Positions 44,107-53,932 of a stretch of DNA of 64,000 nucleotides are shown one piece after another. The translations under genes and the position numbers were made by a program. The DNA comes from Halorubrum sp. CSM-61 (lineage in GTDB: Archaea > Halobacteriota > Halobacteria > Halobacteriales > Haloferacaceae), in NCBI RefSeq assembly GCF_003781945.1, contig NZ_RJJW01000010.1:1-64000 (forward strand), in the 5' to 3' direction. Positions within the stretch are counted from its first letter, which is position 1. Every line of letters starts with the position of its first letter. The notes beneath the pieces were generated by a model. The model did no database searches. It was not told where the DNA came from and worked only from the letters and a program-made list of their open reading frames with translations.

Positions 44107-45651
44107 ATGGACGACCGTATCGAGGACCTCCGCGAGCGCCGCGAGCGGGCGGCGAAGGGCGGCGGCGACGAGCGGATCGAGTCCCAACACGAGAAGGGGA
44201 AGATGACCGCACGGGAGCGCATCGACTACTTCCTCGACGACGGGACGTTCCACGAGTTCGACCGGTTCCGCACCCACCGGAACCACAAGTTCGGCATGGA
44301 GGAACAGCAGATCCCGGGCGACGGCGTCGTCACCGGGTACGGCGAGGTGAACGGGCGGAAGACGTTCGTCTTCGCCCACGACTTCACCGTCTTCGGCGGG
44401 TCGCTCGGCGAGGTGTTCGCCGAGAAGGTGTGTAAGGTGATGGACAAGGCGATGGACGTGGGCGCGCCCGTCGTCGGCCTCAACGACTCCGCGGGCGCCC
44501 GGATTCAGGAGGGCGTCGGCGCGCTCGGCGGCTTCGCGGAGATCTTCCGGCGCAACACGGAGGCGTCCGGCGTGATCCCGCAGATCTCGGCGATCATGGG
44601 CCCCTGCGCGGGTGGGGCGGTGTACTCTCCCGCCATCACGGACTTCACGTTCATGGTCAAGGACACCTCGCACATGTTCATCACCGGCCCGGACGTCATC
44701 GAGACCGTCACGGGCGAGGAGGTGAGCTTCGAGGAGCTCGGCGGCGCGGTCACCCACACCTCGACCTCGGGCGTCGCGCACTTCGCCGAGGAGAGCGAGG
44801 AGGAGGCGCTAGACGACATCGCGCGGCTGCTCTCGTACCTCCCCGCCAACAACGTCGAGGACCCGCCCCGCGTCGAGCCGTGGGACGACCCCGAGCGCGC
44901 CGACGAGGAGCTGGCCGACATCGTCCCGAACGCCCCCCGGAAGCCGTACGACATGAAGGAGGTCATCGGCAGCGTCGTCGACGAGGGGTCCTTCTTCGAG
45001 GTCCAGGAGAACTTCGCGAAGAACGTCGTCGTCGGGTTCGCCCGGCTCGACGGCCACTCGATCGGGATCGTCGCCAACAACCCGCGGGTGAACGCCGGCA
45101 CGCTCGACATCGAGTCGAGCCAGAAGGGGGCGCGGTTCGTCCGCTTCTGTGACGCGTTCAACGTCCCCATCCTCACCTTCGAGGACGTGCCCGGATTCAT
45201 GCCCGGCACCGATCAGGAGCACAACGGGATCATCCGCCACGGAGCGAAGCTTTTGTACGCCTTCTCGGAGGCGACCGTCCCCCTCCTGACGGTCATCACC
45301 CGGAAGGCGTACGGCGGGGCCTACTGCGTGATGTCGTCGAAGCACATCGGCGGCGACGTGAACTACGCGTGGCCCACCGCCGAGATCGCGGTGATGGGGC
45401 CGAAGGGCGCCGTCAACGTGCTCTACCGCGAGGAGCTGGCCGAGGCCGACGACCCCGACGCGCGCAGACAGGAGCTCATCGACGAGTACCGCGAGGAGTT
45501 CGCGAACCCGTACACCGCGGCCGACCGCGGCTTCGTCGACGACGTGATCGAGCCCGCGGAGACCCGCGCGCGGCTGATCGACGACCTCCAGATGCTGAAG
45601 GGGAAGCGCTCGGACGCGCCCGAGAAGAAACACGGCAACATCCCGATCTGA
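44107..45651 (+). CDS. pccB: propionyl/acetyl-CoA carboxylase carboxyltransferase subunit
   Basis: A 514-residue carboxyltransferase. The N-terminal domain has [17 protein letters not shown] and [13 protein letters not shown] (acyl-CoA/biotin oxyanion holes); the C-terminal domain has [21 protein letters not shown] and [12 protein letters not shown]. It transfers CO2 from biotin to propionyl- or acetyl-CoA. [13 protein letters not shown] is chosen as the start; the GTG six bases earlier is an alternative. The stop overlaps the next ATG (TGATG). Confidence 0.96.
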   Translation: MDDRIEDLRERRERAAKGGGDERIESQHEKGKMTARERIDYFLDDGTFHEFDRFRTHRNHKFGMEEQQIPGDGVVTGYGEVNGRKTFVFAHDFTVFGGSLGEVFAEKVCKVMDKAMDVGAPVVGLNDSAGARIQEGVGALGGFAEIFRRNTEASGVIPQISAIMGPCAGGAVYSPAITDFTFMVKDTSHMFITGPDVIETVTGEEVSFEELGGAVTHTSTSGVAHFAEESEEEALDDIARLLSYLPANNVEDPPRVEPWDDPERADEELADIVPNAPRKPYDMKEVIGSVVDEGSFFEVQENFAKNVVVGFARLDGHSIGIVANNPRVNAGTLDIESSQKGARFVRFCDAFNVPILTFEDVPGFMPGTDQEHNGIIRHGAKLLYAFSEATVPLLTVITRKAYGGAYCVMSSKHIGGDVNYAWPTAEIAVMGPKGAVNVLYREELAEADDPDARRQELIDEYREEFANPYTAADRGFVDDVIEPAETRARLIDDLQMLKGKRSDAPEKKHGNIPI

Positions 45652-45989
45652 TGGCGGCCGACGCATCCGAACCGGACGACGCGGCGTCCGAATCGGTCGA
45701 CTCCGGGCCTCCCGACGGCGCCGCCGTCGGCCTCGACGGGCTCTCGATCCCGGACGACGCCGGCGACGCGGAGGCCGCCGCCATCGCCGCCGCGGTCGCG
45801 GCCCACCTCCGGGACGGCGAGCGCGCCGCGGCGGCTGCCGCGACCGCGGCGGACGGCGAGCCGGACTGGGAGGGCGATCGCTGGTCGTTCGCCGGTCGAG
45901 TCGATCGGCTGCAGAATCGGTCGGTCCGCGTGCCGGTCGACGCGCCGACCGACCCGTGGACCGCGGCCGGCCGCGCCGACCGGTTCTGA
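45651..45989 (+). CDS. pccX: small third subunit of the acyl-CoA carboxylase
   Basis: A 112-residue protein in the TGATG overlap with pccB. The N-terminal half is Ala/Asp-rich; the C-terminal half has [23 protein letters not shown] followed by [12 protein letters not shown], resembling actinobacterial carboxylase epsilon subunits. In Haloferax mediterranei a protein of this kind, PccX, is needed for activity of propionyl-CoA carboxylase. The assignment rests on position and the conserved WSFAGR motif. Confidence 0.85.
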   Translation: MAADASEPDDAASESVDSGPPDGAAVGLDGLSIPDDAGDAEAAAIAAAVAAHLRDGERAAAAAATAADGEPDWEGDRWSFAGRVDRLQNRSVRVPVDAPTDPWTAAGRADRF

Positions 45990-46145
45990 GTCCGAACGCG
46001 CGCATTCCCCCGGCGGCCCGCCTCGTGGCACCGTTGGACTCGGTGGCGAACCGCCGTGCGAGCCCGTCGCAGGGCGCGTCCGAGAATTCGTTCGATCGCG
46101 TATATAGCTACGCCCAATATCTGTGGTCGGGTCCACGCCGACGCG

Positions 46146-46394
46146 TCACGCCTCGCGCGACTCGTCGGCGTCGACGTCGCCGTCCCCCGGACTCTCGATC
46201 GGTTCGTCGATCCGTCCGCTCGCCGAGCCGCCGCCGAGGAGTCGGTTGAGGACGATCGGTACGACGCCCGCGAGGAGCGCGAGGACGCCGATCCGGACGA
46301 GCAGCGAGGCGTCGGTCAGGAGCGTCGCGGCGAGGTACGCGACCGCCGCGACCAGCACCGACGGCAACACGTAGGGGTTTCCGGCCGAGAGCAT
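46146..46394 (-). CDS. small two-helix membrane protein
   Basis: An 82-residue protein with helices SVLVAAVAYLAATLL and LLVRIGVLALLAGVVPIVL and an acidic tail. It lies on the opposite strand between pccX and pccA, breaking the carboxylase cluster. A strong TATA-like CGTATATAG lies in the 156-bp gap after pccX (46098) with no gene it obviously serves. Function unknown. Confidence 0.6.
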   Translation of the reverse strand: MLSAGNPYVLPSVLVAAVAYLAATLLTDASLLVRIGVLALLAGVVPIVLNRLLGGGSASGRIDEPIESPGDGDVDADESREA

Positions 46395-46534
46395 GTCCGG
46401 ATGTGGCGTCCGGCAGGCTCTTAATCGTCTCGGGGAGCCGCGGAGTTCGCCGATTCGGTACGACGATCGTCGTCACCGACCGTCGTCGCGGACCGATAGA
46501 ATGAGGTGGGTTATGGTGGAATGACGGTGTAAGA

Positions 46535-48442
46535 ATGTTCGATAAGGTTCTGGTCGCGAACCGCGGGGAGATCGCGGTTCGGGTGATGCGCGCCTGTGCG
46601 GAGCTGGGTGTCGACACCGTCGCCGTGTACAGCGACGCGGACAAACACGGCGGCCACGTCCGATACGCCGACGAGGCCTACAACGTGGGCCCCGCCCGCG
46701 CCGCCGACTCGTACCTCGACGGCGAGGCGGTCGTCGAGGCCGCGCGGGCCGCCGGCGCCGACGCGATCCACCCCGGATACGGCTTCCTCGCCGAGAACGC
46801 CGACTTCGCGGCTCGCGTCGAGGCCGCGGAGGGGATCACCTGGGTCGGCCCCGCCAGCGACGCGATGGAGCGGCTCGGGGAGAAGACCCACGCCCGGCGC
46901 GTGATGGACGACGCCGACGTGCCCATCGTCCCGGGGACGACCGAGCCCGTCACCGACGCCGAGGCCGTGACCGAGTTCGGCGACGAGCACGGCTACCCCG
47001 TCGCGATCAAAGCCGAGGGGGGCGGCGGCGGCCGCGGGATGAAGGTCGTCGAGAGCGCGGACGAGGCCGAAGAGGCGCTCGAGTCCGCCAAGCGCGAGGG
47101 CGAGGCGTACTTCTCGAACGACTCCGTCTATCTCGAACGCTACCTCCAGAACCCCCGCCACATCGAGGTGCAGATCGTCGCGGACGACCCGGCGGCGGGG
47201 TCCGACGGCGGGAGCGGCGACGGGGACGCCTCGGTCGCCGAGAGCGACGTGGTCCACCTCGGCGAGCGCGACTGCTCGCTCCAGCGCCGCCACCAGAAGG
47301 TGATCGAGGAGGGGCCGTCCCCGGCGCTCTCCGACGAACTGCGCGAGAGGATCGGCGAGGCCGCCCGCCGCGGCGTCGCCGCCGCCGACTACACCAACGC
47401 CGGCACGGTCGAGTTCCTCGTCGAGGAGGACGTGGACCGCGACCCCTCGGAGCCGCTCGGGCCGGACACGCCCTTCTACTTCCTCGAAGTCAACACGCGG
47501 ATTCAGGTCGAACACACCGTCACGGAGGAGCTGACGGGGATCGACATCGTGAAAGAGCAGCTCCGGGTGGCCAGCGGCGAGGGACTGTCCGTCTCGCAGG
47601 GGGACGTGGCGCTCGAGGGGCACGCGATCGAGTTCCGGATCAACGCCGAGAACGCCGCGAAGGAGTTCCAGCCCGCCAACGAGGGCCGGCTCGACACGTA
47701 CGACCCGCCGGGCGGGATCGGCGTCCGCGTCGACGACGCGCTCCGGCAGGGCGACGAGCTCGTCACCGACTACGACTCGATGATCGCGAAGCTGATCGTG
47801 TGGGCGCCGGACCGCGAGGAGTGTCTCGCGCGCTCGAAGCGCGCGCTCGCGGAGTACGATCTGGAGGGCGTCGTCACCATCGTCCCGTTCCACCGGCTCA
47901 TGCTCGACGATCAGCGCTTCGTCGACGGCACCCACACCACGAAGTACCTCGACGAGGAGCTCGACGACGAGCTGATCGCGGAGGCGCAGGAGAAGTGGGG
48001 CACCGAGTCGTCCGCGGGCGGAGATGACGACGAGGAGGTGTCCGAACGCGAGTTCACCGTCGAGGTGAACGGCAAGCGCTTCGAGGTCGAACTGGAGGAG
48101 CGCGGCGCGCCCGCGATTCCGGTGCCCGAGGGCGGGGCGGGTGGCGCCGGCGGGGGCGGCGGCCAGCGCCCCCCGCAAGCGAAGTCGGACGATGACGGCG
48201 AGGGCGACAGCGTCGACGTCGCTGAGGGCGGCGAGGCGATCGAGGCGGAGATGCAGGGGACGATCCTCTCGGTCGACGTCGACGAGGGCGACCAGGTCGC
48301 CGCCGGCGACGTGGTCTGTGTGCTCGAAGCGATGAAGATGGAGAACGACGTGGTCGCCGAGCGCGGCGGCACCGTCGCGAGCGTCCACGTCGGTGAGGGC
48401 GACAGCGTCGACATGGGCGACGTGCTGATCGTCTTGGAGTAA
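46535..48442 (+). CDS. pccA: propionyl/acetyl-CoA carboxylase biotin carboxylase subunit
   Basis: A 635-residue subunit with biotin carboxylase and biotin carrier in one chain. The N-terminal [17 protein letters not shown] and the ATP-grasp core ([33 protein letters not shown]) carboxylate biotin. After a Gly/Ala-rich linker the carrier domain has [11 protein letters not shown] with Lys601 as the biotinylated residue. An acidic insert of about 20 residues is in the ATP-grasp region. It works with pccB and pccX upstream. Confidence 0.96.
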   Translation: MFDKVLVANRGEIAVRVMRACAELGVDTVAVYSDADKHGGHVRYADEAYNVGPARAADSYLDGEAVVEAARAAGADAIHPGYGFLAENADFAARVEAAEGITWVGPASDAMERLGEKTHARRVMDDADVPIVPGTTEPVTDAEAVTEFGDEHGYPVAIKAEGGGGGRGMKVVESADEAEEALESAKREGEAYFSNDSVYLERYLQNPRHIEVQIVADDPAAGSDGGSGDGDASVAESDVVHLGERDCSLQRRHQKVIEEGPSPALSDELRERIGEAARRGVAAADYTNAGTVEFLVEEDVDRDPSEPLGPDTPFYFLEVNTRIQVEHTVTEELTGIDIVKEQLRVASGEGLSVSQGDVALEGHAIEFRINAENAAKEFQPANEGRLDTYDPPGGIGVRVDDALRQGDELVTDYDSMIAKLIVWAPDREECLARSKRALAEYDLEGVVTIVPFHRLMLDDQRFVDGTHTTKYLDEELDDELIAEAQEKWGTESSAGGDDDEEVSEREFTVEVNGKRFEVELEERGAPAIPVPEGGAGGAGGGGGQRPPQAKSDDDGEGDSVDVAEGGEAIEAEMQGTILSVDVDEGDQVAAGDVVCVLEAMKMENDVVAERGGTVASVHVGEGDSVDMGDVLIVLE

Positions 48443-48579
48443 GGTCGAGCGTTTTCCAGACGCGGTCGTTTACGAGCGTTCGGCGGCTCTGCGGCGAGCG
48501 GATCCGAAGTCTCTGTAGACTACTTATAGATGTTTGACAGTAGGTCGACAGCGGGCACCTCCCAGGCCCCAGTCGCTCG

Positions 48580-48881
48580 CTTATAAGTGGCTGCTGGCGA
48601 CGGATCGTCGATAAACACTGCCAAAGCCCCAGCCGCGACGGCTCGCGCACCTCGTTGCGCTCCTCGCTCGTTCGCGTTGCTCACTCGCTGCGGTGCTTAC
48701 GTCGGTGAGCTTCGCCCTCGCGACTGCCCCTTTGAGTCCAACCCCGACCGCACCGCAACCGCAGCCTCACGCCTCCCCAACCTCGTCGGCCTCCCTGCGG
48801 TCGGCCGACTCCCTCGCGCGTGCGGTTCGTGGCCCTTTGGGCCACTCACCGGCACGCGCCACCGCGTCGTTCATTTATAAG
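48580..48881 (+). repeat. dispersed structured element, copy C
   Basis: It occupies most of the 507-bp gap after pccA. CTTATAAG is at 48580-48587 and CAAAGCCCCAG at 48622. The second stem is GTCGGCC (48785-48791) with GGCCGAC (48803-48809) and the third is GTGGCCC (48829-48835) with GGGCCAC (48839-48845); the outer stem is imperfect here (CAGCCGCGA with TCGCGACTG). It ends at TTTATAAG (48874-48881). The 137 bp before it contain no gene, and the open frames within it have the same translations as other copies only because the DNA is repeated. Confidence 0.8.
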
Positions 48882-48949
48882 GAAGCGTCTCCGTCCCCCG
48901 CGCTTTTTAAATGCCGTATCGCCATCGAGATTCTCGACGCACACTCCCG

Positions 48950-49792
48950 TTACCGACCCCGCAGACCGAGCAGCTCCCGCGTCTCCGCGGGCGTCGCTAC
49001 CGGTCGACCCAATTCCTCGGCGATCCGCGCCGCTCGCGCGACCAGTTGCTCGTTGGTCGCCAGCTCGCCGCGCTCGTAGTACCGGTTGTCCTCCAGCCCG
49101 ACCCGGACGTGCCCGCCGAGGAGGATCGACTGCGTCGTCAGCGGGAGCTGGTGCGGCCCGAACCCGATCACGTTGAACTCGACGCCCTCGGGTAACGCCT
49201 CGACCCGATTCACCAGGTTCCGCGGGTGCGGCGGCGACGTGGTGCCGCCGCCGAACAGGAAGTTGAGGTACGGCGGGTCCTCCAACTCCTCCAAAATTGC
49301 CAGCGACTCGTTGAGGTGGCCGTCGTTGAACACCTCCAGTTCGGGCTTAATCGACCGCTCTTTCATCTCCTCGTGCAGCGACGCCACCAGCCCGCGGGTG
49401 TTCTCGGAGGTGAGCCGCTCGTAGCGATTGAGCGGCCCCATGTCCAGCGACGCCATCTCGGGGGCGGGATCGGTGCGCAGGGGCTCGTGGCGGAGGGCGT
49501 CGGGCGCGGCGGTCCCGCCGGTGGAGTGCTGGAGGACCGCGTCGTCGGTGGCGTCGCGGACTGCGTCGGCGACCACCTGAAAGCGCTCGGTCGAGAAGGC
49601 GCGCTCGCCGTTGTCGCGGCGCGCGTGGAGGTGGAGCACGCTCGCGCCCGCCTCCTCGCAGGCGGCCGCCGCGGCGGCGATCTCCTCGGGGGTCTCCGGG
49701 AGGTCGGGATGAGCCTCCTTCCCGTGGACGCCGCCCGTGAGCGCCGCGGTGATGACGACCGGCTTCCCGTCGAGGTAGTCGTCGTAGGTCAT
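48950..49792 (-). CDS. BKACE-type 3-keto acid cleavage enzyme (DUF849)
   Basis: A 280-residue TIM-barrel enzyme. Features: VITAALTGGVHGKEAHPDLP, SVLHLHAR (zinc His pair), QHSTGGT, MASLDMGPLN, GHVRVGLEDN. The founding member cleaves 3-keto-5-aminohexanoate with acetyl-CoA; the family acts on many beta-keto acids, so the substrate is open. It is translationally coupled (ATGA) with the small gene upstream. Confidence 0.9.
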   Translation of the reverse strand: MTYDDYLDGKPVVITAALTGGVHGKEAHPDLPETPEEIAAAAAACEEAGASVLHLHARRDNGERAFSTERFQVVADAVRDATDDAVLQHSTGGTAAPDALRHEPLRTDPAPEMASLDMGPLNRYERLTSENTRGLVASLHEEMKERSIKPELEVFNDGHLNESLAILEELEDPPYLNFLFGGGTTSPPHPRNLVNRVEALPEGVEFNVIGFGPHQLPLTTQSILLGGHVRVGLEDNRYYERGELATNEQLVARAARIAEELGRPVATPAETRELLGLRGR

Positions 49793-50055
49793 CGGTCGGC
49801 GTCGGGGCGCTCGCCCCCCTCGGACGACGACTCGGCCTCGACGTAGAACTCGCAGTCCGCCTCGGGATCGAGGCCGTAGCGCGCGTTACAGATGTCCGCG
49901 CGCATCGGCTGCACGAACGACCCCGTCACGGTACAGAACGCGCGGGGCTCGTCGAAGGAGCCCCCGTCCGAGTCGGTCCCCTCCGAGTCAGTCCCCTCCG
50001 AGTCGGCCCCGTCACCCTCCGTGCGATACGCCAAGTGTGGACACGTCTCAGCCAT
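49789..50055 (-). CDS. small Cys-containing haloarchaeal protein
   Basis: An 88-residue acidic protein. Cys residues occur in AETCPHLAY, FCTVTG, DICNARYG and DCEFYV, a pattern that could bind a metal. A short Ser/Asp/Glu repeat (SEGTDSEGTDSDGG) sits near residue 20. It is upstream of, and overlaps by four bases, the BKACE gene. Function unknown. Confidence 0.65.
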   Translation of the reverse strand: MAETCPHLAYRTEGDGADSEGTDSEGTDSDGGSFDEPRAFCTVTGSFVQPMRADICNARYGLDPEADCEFYVEAESSSEGGERPDADR

Positions 50056-50151
50056 GGCGGACGGAAGCGGGCGAGCGGCTTGAAACCACGCGTCGGGTGA
50101 GGGGGCGTCCTGACCGACGCTGTTTAACCGAACGCCCGAAAATGGGTCGGC

Positions 50152-50499
50152 ATGGAGCCGGTCGACGACTGGCGCGCGGCGATCGCGGAGGCCGGGGAGC
50201 TGACCGGCCCGATCGCCGCGGCCGTCGTCGACGAGCACGGCGACCGGGGGCAGCGCGCCATCGAGGCGGTCGGTGAGGGGCGCGTGAAGCGCTACCGCGA
50301 CTTCACCGTCGTCGTCGGCCACGACGACGAGTACGTGGTCGAGGAGGGCGAGTGCAACTGCGCGGACGCGACCTACAACCTCGACGCCGACGACCCCTCC
50401 GAGCGCTGCTGGCACGCGATCGCGGTCGACGTGGCGGATGCGGTCGGCGCGGTCGATCACCACGACATGTGGTATTCGGAGGTCCGAGAGTTCCTGTGA
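50152..50499 (+). CDS. short SWIM zinc-finger protein
   Basis: A 115-residue protein with a SWIM-like finger: CNCADATYNL, then CWHAIAV (CxC...CxH). The strand pair FTVVVGHDDEYVVEEGE precedes it, as in the longer SWIM protein at 40765. It is probably a DNA- or protein-binding module; no partner is evident nearby. Confidence 0.78.
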   Translation: MEPVDDWRAAIAEAGELTGPIAAAVVDEHGDRGQRAIEAVGEGRVKRYRDFTVVVGHDDEYVVEEGECNCADATYNLDADDPSERCWHAIAVDVADAVGAVDHHDMWYSEVREFL

Positions 50500-50643
50500 G
50501 CGGGGACCGAGAGCGGAACCGGCGGCCGAGCCAGCCGCACTCACCCGGACGAGCCGCCGTTCACCCGGATGAACCGCCGATACGCCGGATTTTTCGATCG
50601 CCCAGTCGAAAACGTTTCAACGGCGGCCGGTCTCCCGTACGGT

Positions 50644-51138
50644 ATGGCGGACTGTCCACTCGCCGACGAATGCCCCAGTTTCGACGAACGAATCGAGGGG
50701 ATGGGGTGTCAACACTACGGCAACAAGGGCGGCGCGGAGTGGTGTAACCACTACGATATGCCCATCTACGAACTGAAACAGCAGCCGGTCCAGCCCGGCG
50801 AGCAGGTCGTCGTCGAGGTCGACGACATCCACGAGAGTGGAGCCGGCGTCGGCCGCACCGACGACGGCTTCATCGTCCTCGTCGACGGCCTCCTTCCCCC
50901 GGCGCGCGCGGAGGTTCGGATCCACCGCGTGAAGTCGAGCCACGCGACCGCACAGGACGTCGTCGAGCGCCTCCCCGACGATCCGGAAGAGGAAGAGGGC
51001 GACGACGGCGACGAGGCCGGAGCGAGCGACACCGACGCCGACGCCGACGACGCGGACGGAGACGACGAGGGCGACCGTCGCCGCGACCGCCCCGACCGCG
51101 AGCGGCTCGGCAGCCGCGAGAACTTCTGGGGCAAGTAG
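50644..51138 (+). CDS. TRAM-domain RNA-binding protein
   Basis: A 164-residue protein. It opens with a Cys-containing segment (CPLADECPSFDERIEGMGCQHYGN...WCNHYD). The TRAM domain is at about 55-110 (GEQVVVEVDDIHESGAGVGRTDDGFIVLVDGLLPP). A very acidic, disordered tail ends in RENFWGK. It likely binds RNA or tRNA; the Cys-rich N-terminus may bind a metal. The next 117 bp contain only a T6 run (51225-51230). Confidence 0.8.
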   Translation: MADCPLADECPSFDERIEGMGCQHYGNKGGAEWCNHYDMPIYELKQQPVQPGEQVVVEVDDIHESGAGVGRTDDGFIVLVDGLLPPARAEVRIHRVKSSHATAQDVVERLPDDPEEEEGDDGDEAGASDTDADADDADGDDEGDRRRDRPDRERLGSRENFWGK

Positions 51139-51255
51139 GTCGCGTCCCGGGGGACGGCCCCACCCCACGGACAGTCCGGACGCTACCGATCCGCGTTTCG
51201 TTTCTCATCTCACCGAAACCGCCGTTTTTTGAGCGGGCGTCCCCTGACGACGCGT

Positions 51256-51753
51256 ATGGTCGCAGACGACGGGGGCTCAGGGCCCGACCCCGACCCCGAC
51301 GACGTCGACGCCGCGGCGCTGTTGGAGCGCGCGGGGTTCGACGCGGACGAGAGCGTCCTCACTCGCCGGCAGGCCGAGGTGCTCGCCCTCCGCGAGCGGG
51401 GGCTCCGGCAGTCCGACATCGCGGACCGACTGGGCACGTCGCGCGCCAACGTCTCCAGCGTCGAGGCCAGCGCCCGCGATAACGTGGCGAGCGCCCGCGA
51501 GACGGTCGCGTTCGCGGAGGCGCTCTCCGCGCCGGTCCGGGTCGAGATCGAGCCGGGGACCGACCTCTACGACGCGCCGAAGCGCGTGTACGACGCCTGC
51601 GACGAGGCGGGCGTGAAGGTGAACCAGACCGCGCCCGACCTGATGAAGACGATCGGCGACCGCGCGGGCGACGCGGTCCGCGGGCGCGAGGTGCGCGACC
51701 GGCTGTTCGTCACCGTCGACGCCACGGGGACGATCCGGGTGCGGCGGCCCTAG
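51256..51753 (+). CDS. Tfx-family transcriptional regulator
   Basis: A 165-residue regulator. The helix-turn-helix is LTRRQAEVLALRERGLRQSD, then IADRLGTSRANVSSVE, a sigma-4-like/LuxR-like unit typical of archaeal Tfx. The C-terminal domain has VEIEPGTDLYDAPKRVYDACDEAG and VKVNQTAPDLMKTIGDRAG. Tfx of Methanothermobacter controls a formylmethanofuran dehydrogenase operon; the target here is unknown. Start at the ATG before VADDGG. Confidence 0.88.
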   Translation: MVADDGGSGPDPDPDDVDAAALLERAGFDADESVLTRRQAEVLALRERGLRQSDIADRLGTSRANVSSVEASARDNVASARETVAFAEALSAPVRVEIEPGTDLYDAPKRVYDACDEAGVKVNQTAPDLMKTIGDRAGDAVRGREVRDRLFVTVDATGTIRVRRP

Positions 51754-51780
51754 GTGGCGCCGGAACCCGCTCCGCAGCGC

Positions 51781-51870
51781 CGGATCACTCCTCCAGCCGC
51801 TCGGCCACGCCGGATCACTCCTCCAGCCGCTCGGCCACGCCGGATCACTCCTCCAGCCGCTCGGCCACGC
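51781..51870. repeat. three perfect 30-bp tandem repeats at the end of the M14 gene
   Basis: The unit CGGATCACTCCTCCAGCCGC plus TCGGCCACGC recurs three times without change. On the minus strand each unit encodes GVAERLEE and a stop, so the gene ends in the first unit it meets and the other two follow the stop. Too few and too regular in phase with coding to be a CRISPR. Confidence 0.9.
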
Positions 51871-52951
51871 CCACGAGCGTCGCGCCCGCGGTCACGGTCG
51901 CCTCGCGGGCGATCGAGTAGACGATCCCGTCGCGGTCGGCCGCGGCGGTCTGGAGCGGCTCGAACGTCGCGGGGTCGTGAACGACGCCGAGCCGGTCGCC
52001 CGCCGCGACCTCGTCGCCGACCGAGAGGCTGGACTCCGGCGTGAACAGCCCGGAGTCCGCGGCCTCGACGCGACCGAGATGGTTCCGCGCGACCGTCCCC
52101 TCCCACGGCGCCGGCTCGCCGGGCAGGACTCCCTCGTGGCGGAGCACGCCGACCATTCCCTCGACGCCGACCGCGACCGCCTCGGGGACGACCTCGCGGC
52201 TGTGCGCGAGCTCGGGGGTGACCGTCGGGATCCCCTCGCGGGTGGCGGCGACGCGGAGCTTGCCCGCGAAGCCGCGCTTGGACCACTCCGTGTCCGCCTC
52301 GTCATCAGAACTCGTCGAGTTCTGATCGGCTCGCAGATCTTCCGATTTGCGATCGTCGCCCGCGGCCTCCGCGAGCAGGAGGTCCGTGCCGAACGCCTCC
52401 GCGAGCCCCCGGCAGGCCGCGTCGTCGCGCATGTACACCGCGTGGGTGAGCATCGCGGGCGACCCGGTGTGGAGGTCGACGACCGCGTCCGCCGCGCTCG
52501 CGAACCGCCACAGCCGGGCCGCCATCCGCTCGTGGAGGGTCCCGTCGGCGTCGCCGGGCCAGCAGCGGTTCATGTTCGAGTGGACCGCGTCGAGCGACTC
52601 GGGCGTGGTGTACGAGACGCGGTCGAAGGTGAGCGGGTCGGCGACCGGGACCGTCACGAGCGTGCCGGCGAGACCGCCGTCGCCGAGGTTCCCCTCGGAG
52701 CCCGCGTCGACCGCGTCCTCGCTCGTCCCCGTCAGCCGCTCGTGGAGCCGGCGGAGCGCCGCCGTCCCGTTCACTTCTCGGCCGTGTTGGGCCGCCTGCG
52801 CGTAGACGAACGGGCCGCCGTCTGCGGGAACGTCGAGTTCGGGACCGTCCGGGCCGTCGACGAGGTCCCCCTCGCCGTAGACGTGGACGGTCGTGCGGAT
52901 CGGGACCCCCGAGGGGACCCGCGCGAGGACGAGGTCGCTGGCGTCGTGCAT
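51845..52951 (-). CDS. M14-type succinylglutamate desuccinylase/aspartoacylase family protein
   Basis: A 368-residue zinc deacylase-like protein. Zinc ligands are expected in QHGREVNG (where HGDE is usual) and DLHTGSP. SNMNRCWPGD matches the substrate-binding Arg region. ELAHSREV and a C-terminal beta (lipoyl-like) domain follow. Substrate unknown. Between residues about 200 and 222 a polar segment (DRKSEDLRADQNSTSSDDEA) is encoded by a double-hairpin repeat also found near tnpB, so it may be an inserted element read in frame. The stop lies inside the 30-bp repeats. Confidence 0.82.
   Translation of the reverse strand: MHDASDLVLARVPSGVPIRTTVHVYGEGDLVDGPDGPELDVPADGGPFVYAQAAQHGREVNGTAALRRLHERLTGTSEDAVDAGSEGNLGDGGLAGTLVTVPVADPLTFDRVSYTTPESLDAVHSNMNRCWPGDADGTLHERMAARLWRFASAADAVVDLHTGSPAMLTHAVYMRDDAACRGLAEAFGTDLLLAEAAGDDRKSEDLRADQNSTSSDDEADTEWSKRGFAGKLRVAATREGIPTVTPELAHSREVVPEAVAVGVEGMVGVLRHEGVLPGEPAPWEGTVARNHLGRVEAADSGLFTPESSLSVGDEVAAGDRLGVVHDPATFEPLQTAAADRDGIVYSIAREATVTAGATLVGVAERLEE
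52300..52352. repeat. double-hairpin repeat inside the M14 gene
   Basis: Hairpin 1 is ATCAGAACTC (52304-52313) with GAGTTCTGAT (52317-52326). Hairpin 2 is TCGCAGATC with GATTTGCGA (52331-52352, one G-U). The first 33 bases equal 57838-57870 except for the three-base loop, while hairpin 2 has a different sequence with pairing kept. Confidence 0.7.
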
Positions 52952-53042
52952 ACCGGAGGGTCGGCCCTGAAGCGTTTATAAATCGGGGCGGAATGCGTCG
53001 ATCAGGGACGCTAAGTCGGTGGACCGTCGACCCCGATCCGAG

Positions 53043-53870
53043 ATGCGGGTCACCCTCCTCGGCACCGGCGACACGACCGGGACGCCGACGGTCGGCTGCG
53101 ACTGCGACACCTGCGCCGCGGCGCGCGAGCGCGAGGTCTCCCGCTCCCGGTTCTCGGTCCACGTCGCCAACGAGCGCACCGGCGAGTCGCTGCTCGTCGA
53201 CTTCAGCCCCGACTTCCGGAGCCAGTTCCTCGACAACGACGTGTCGCTGCCCGACGCCGGGCTCGTGACGCACATCCACTTCGACCACCTCGACGGGCTC
53301 GGCAACGTCTACCGGCTGGTCGACGGGCTCCCGGTCCACGCCCCGTCGGAGACCGACCCCGCCACCGACGAGAGCGTCGCGGAGACGATCCGCGCGAAGT
53401 ACGACTACCTCGAAGACCGGATCGGCGTCCACTCCCGCGAGCCGTTCGAACCGTTCGAGACCTGCGGGTTCGAGGTCCGGTTCGTCCCCGTCGACCACCC
53501 GCCGCTCCTGTGTTACGGCGTCGTCGTCGAGGACCCGGAGACGGGGGGCAAGCTGTCGCTCACGGGCGACACGAGCTACGACGTCCCGGAGGAGTCCCGC
53601 GAGGCGCTCGCCGGCGCCGACCTCCTGCTCGCCGACGCCATCGTTCCCGCGTCGCTCTGCGACCACCACCCGATCGGCGGGCGCCACGAGGGGCCGGACG
53701 GCGTCCCGCGCACGTTCGGCACGAAGCACATGACCCGCGAGGGCGCGCTCGCGCTCGCCGACGAGCTGGACGCCGATCGTACCCGGCTCGTCCACCTCGC
53801 GCACTTCTACCCGCCCGACGAGGCGTTCGAGGAGCCGCTCGCGGTGGACGGGGAGACCTACGAGCTGTAA
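53043..53870 (+). CDS. MBL-fold metallo-hydrolase, PhnP-like
   Basis: A 275-residue hydrolase. The metal motif HIHFDHLDG (HxHxDH) is followed by later ligands in SLTGDTSYD and HLAHFY. The N-terminal Cys pairs (GCDCDTCAAA) match the PhnP/PqqB-type zinc site. PhnP is a cyclic-phosphate phosphodiesterase; the substrate here is unknown. It is divergent from the M14 gene. Confidence 0.88.
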   Translation: MRVTLLGTGDTTGTPTVGCDCDTCAAAREREVSRSRFSVHVANERTGESLLVDFSPDFRSQFLDNDVSLPDAGLVTHIHFDHLDGLGNVYRLVDGLPVHAPSETDPATDESVAETIRAKYDYLEDRIGVHSREPFEPFETCGFEVRFVPVDHPPLLCYGVVVEDPETGGKLSLTGDTSYDVPEESREALAGADLLLADAIVPASLCDHHPIGGRHEGPDGVPRTFGTKHMTREGALALADELDADRTRLVHLAHFYPPDEAFEEPLAVDGETYEL

Positions 53871-53932
53871 GCGGGGACGGCGAACCGCCGCGGACTGTAC
53901 CCTTTTGTCTCGCTAGCACGTACCACGTGCAG

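Noticed and set aside
46098-46106. Strong TATA-like sequence CGTATATAG between pccX and the small membrane gene
   Set aside because: No start codon of a credible gene lies at a suitable distance on either strand, so it is mentioned but not annotated as a promoter.
51781-51870. Possible CRISPR array from the 30-bp repeats
   Set aside because: There are no spacers between units, and they are a tandem duplication of a gene's 3' end.
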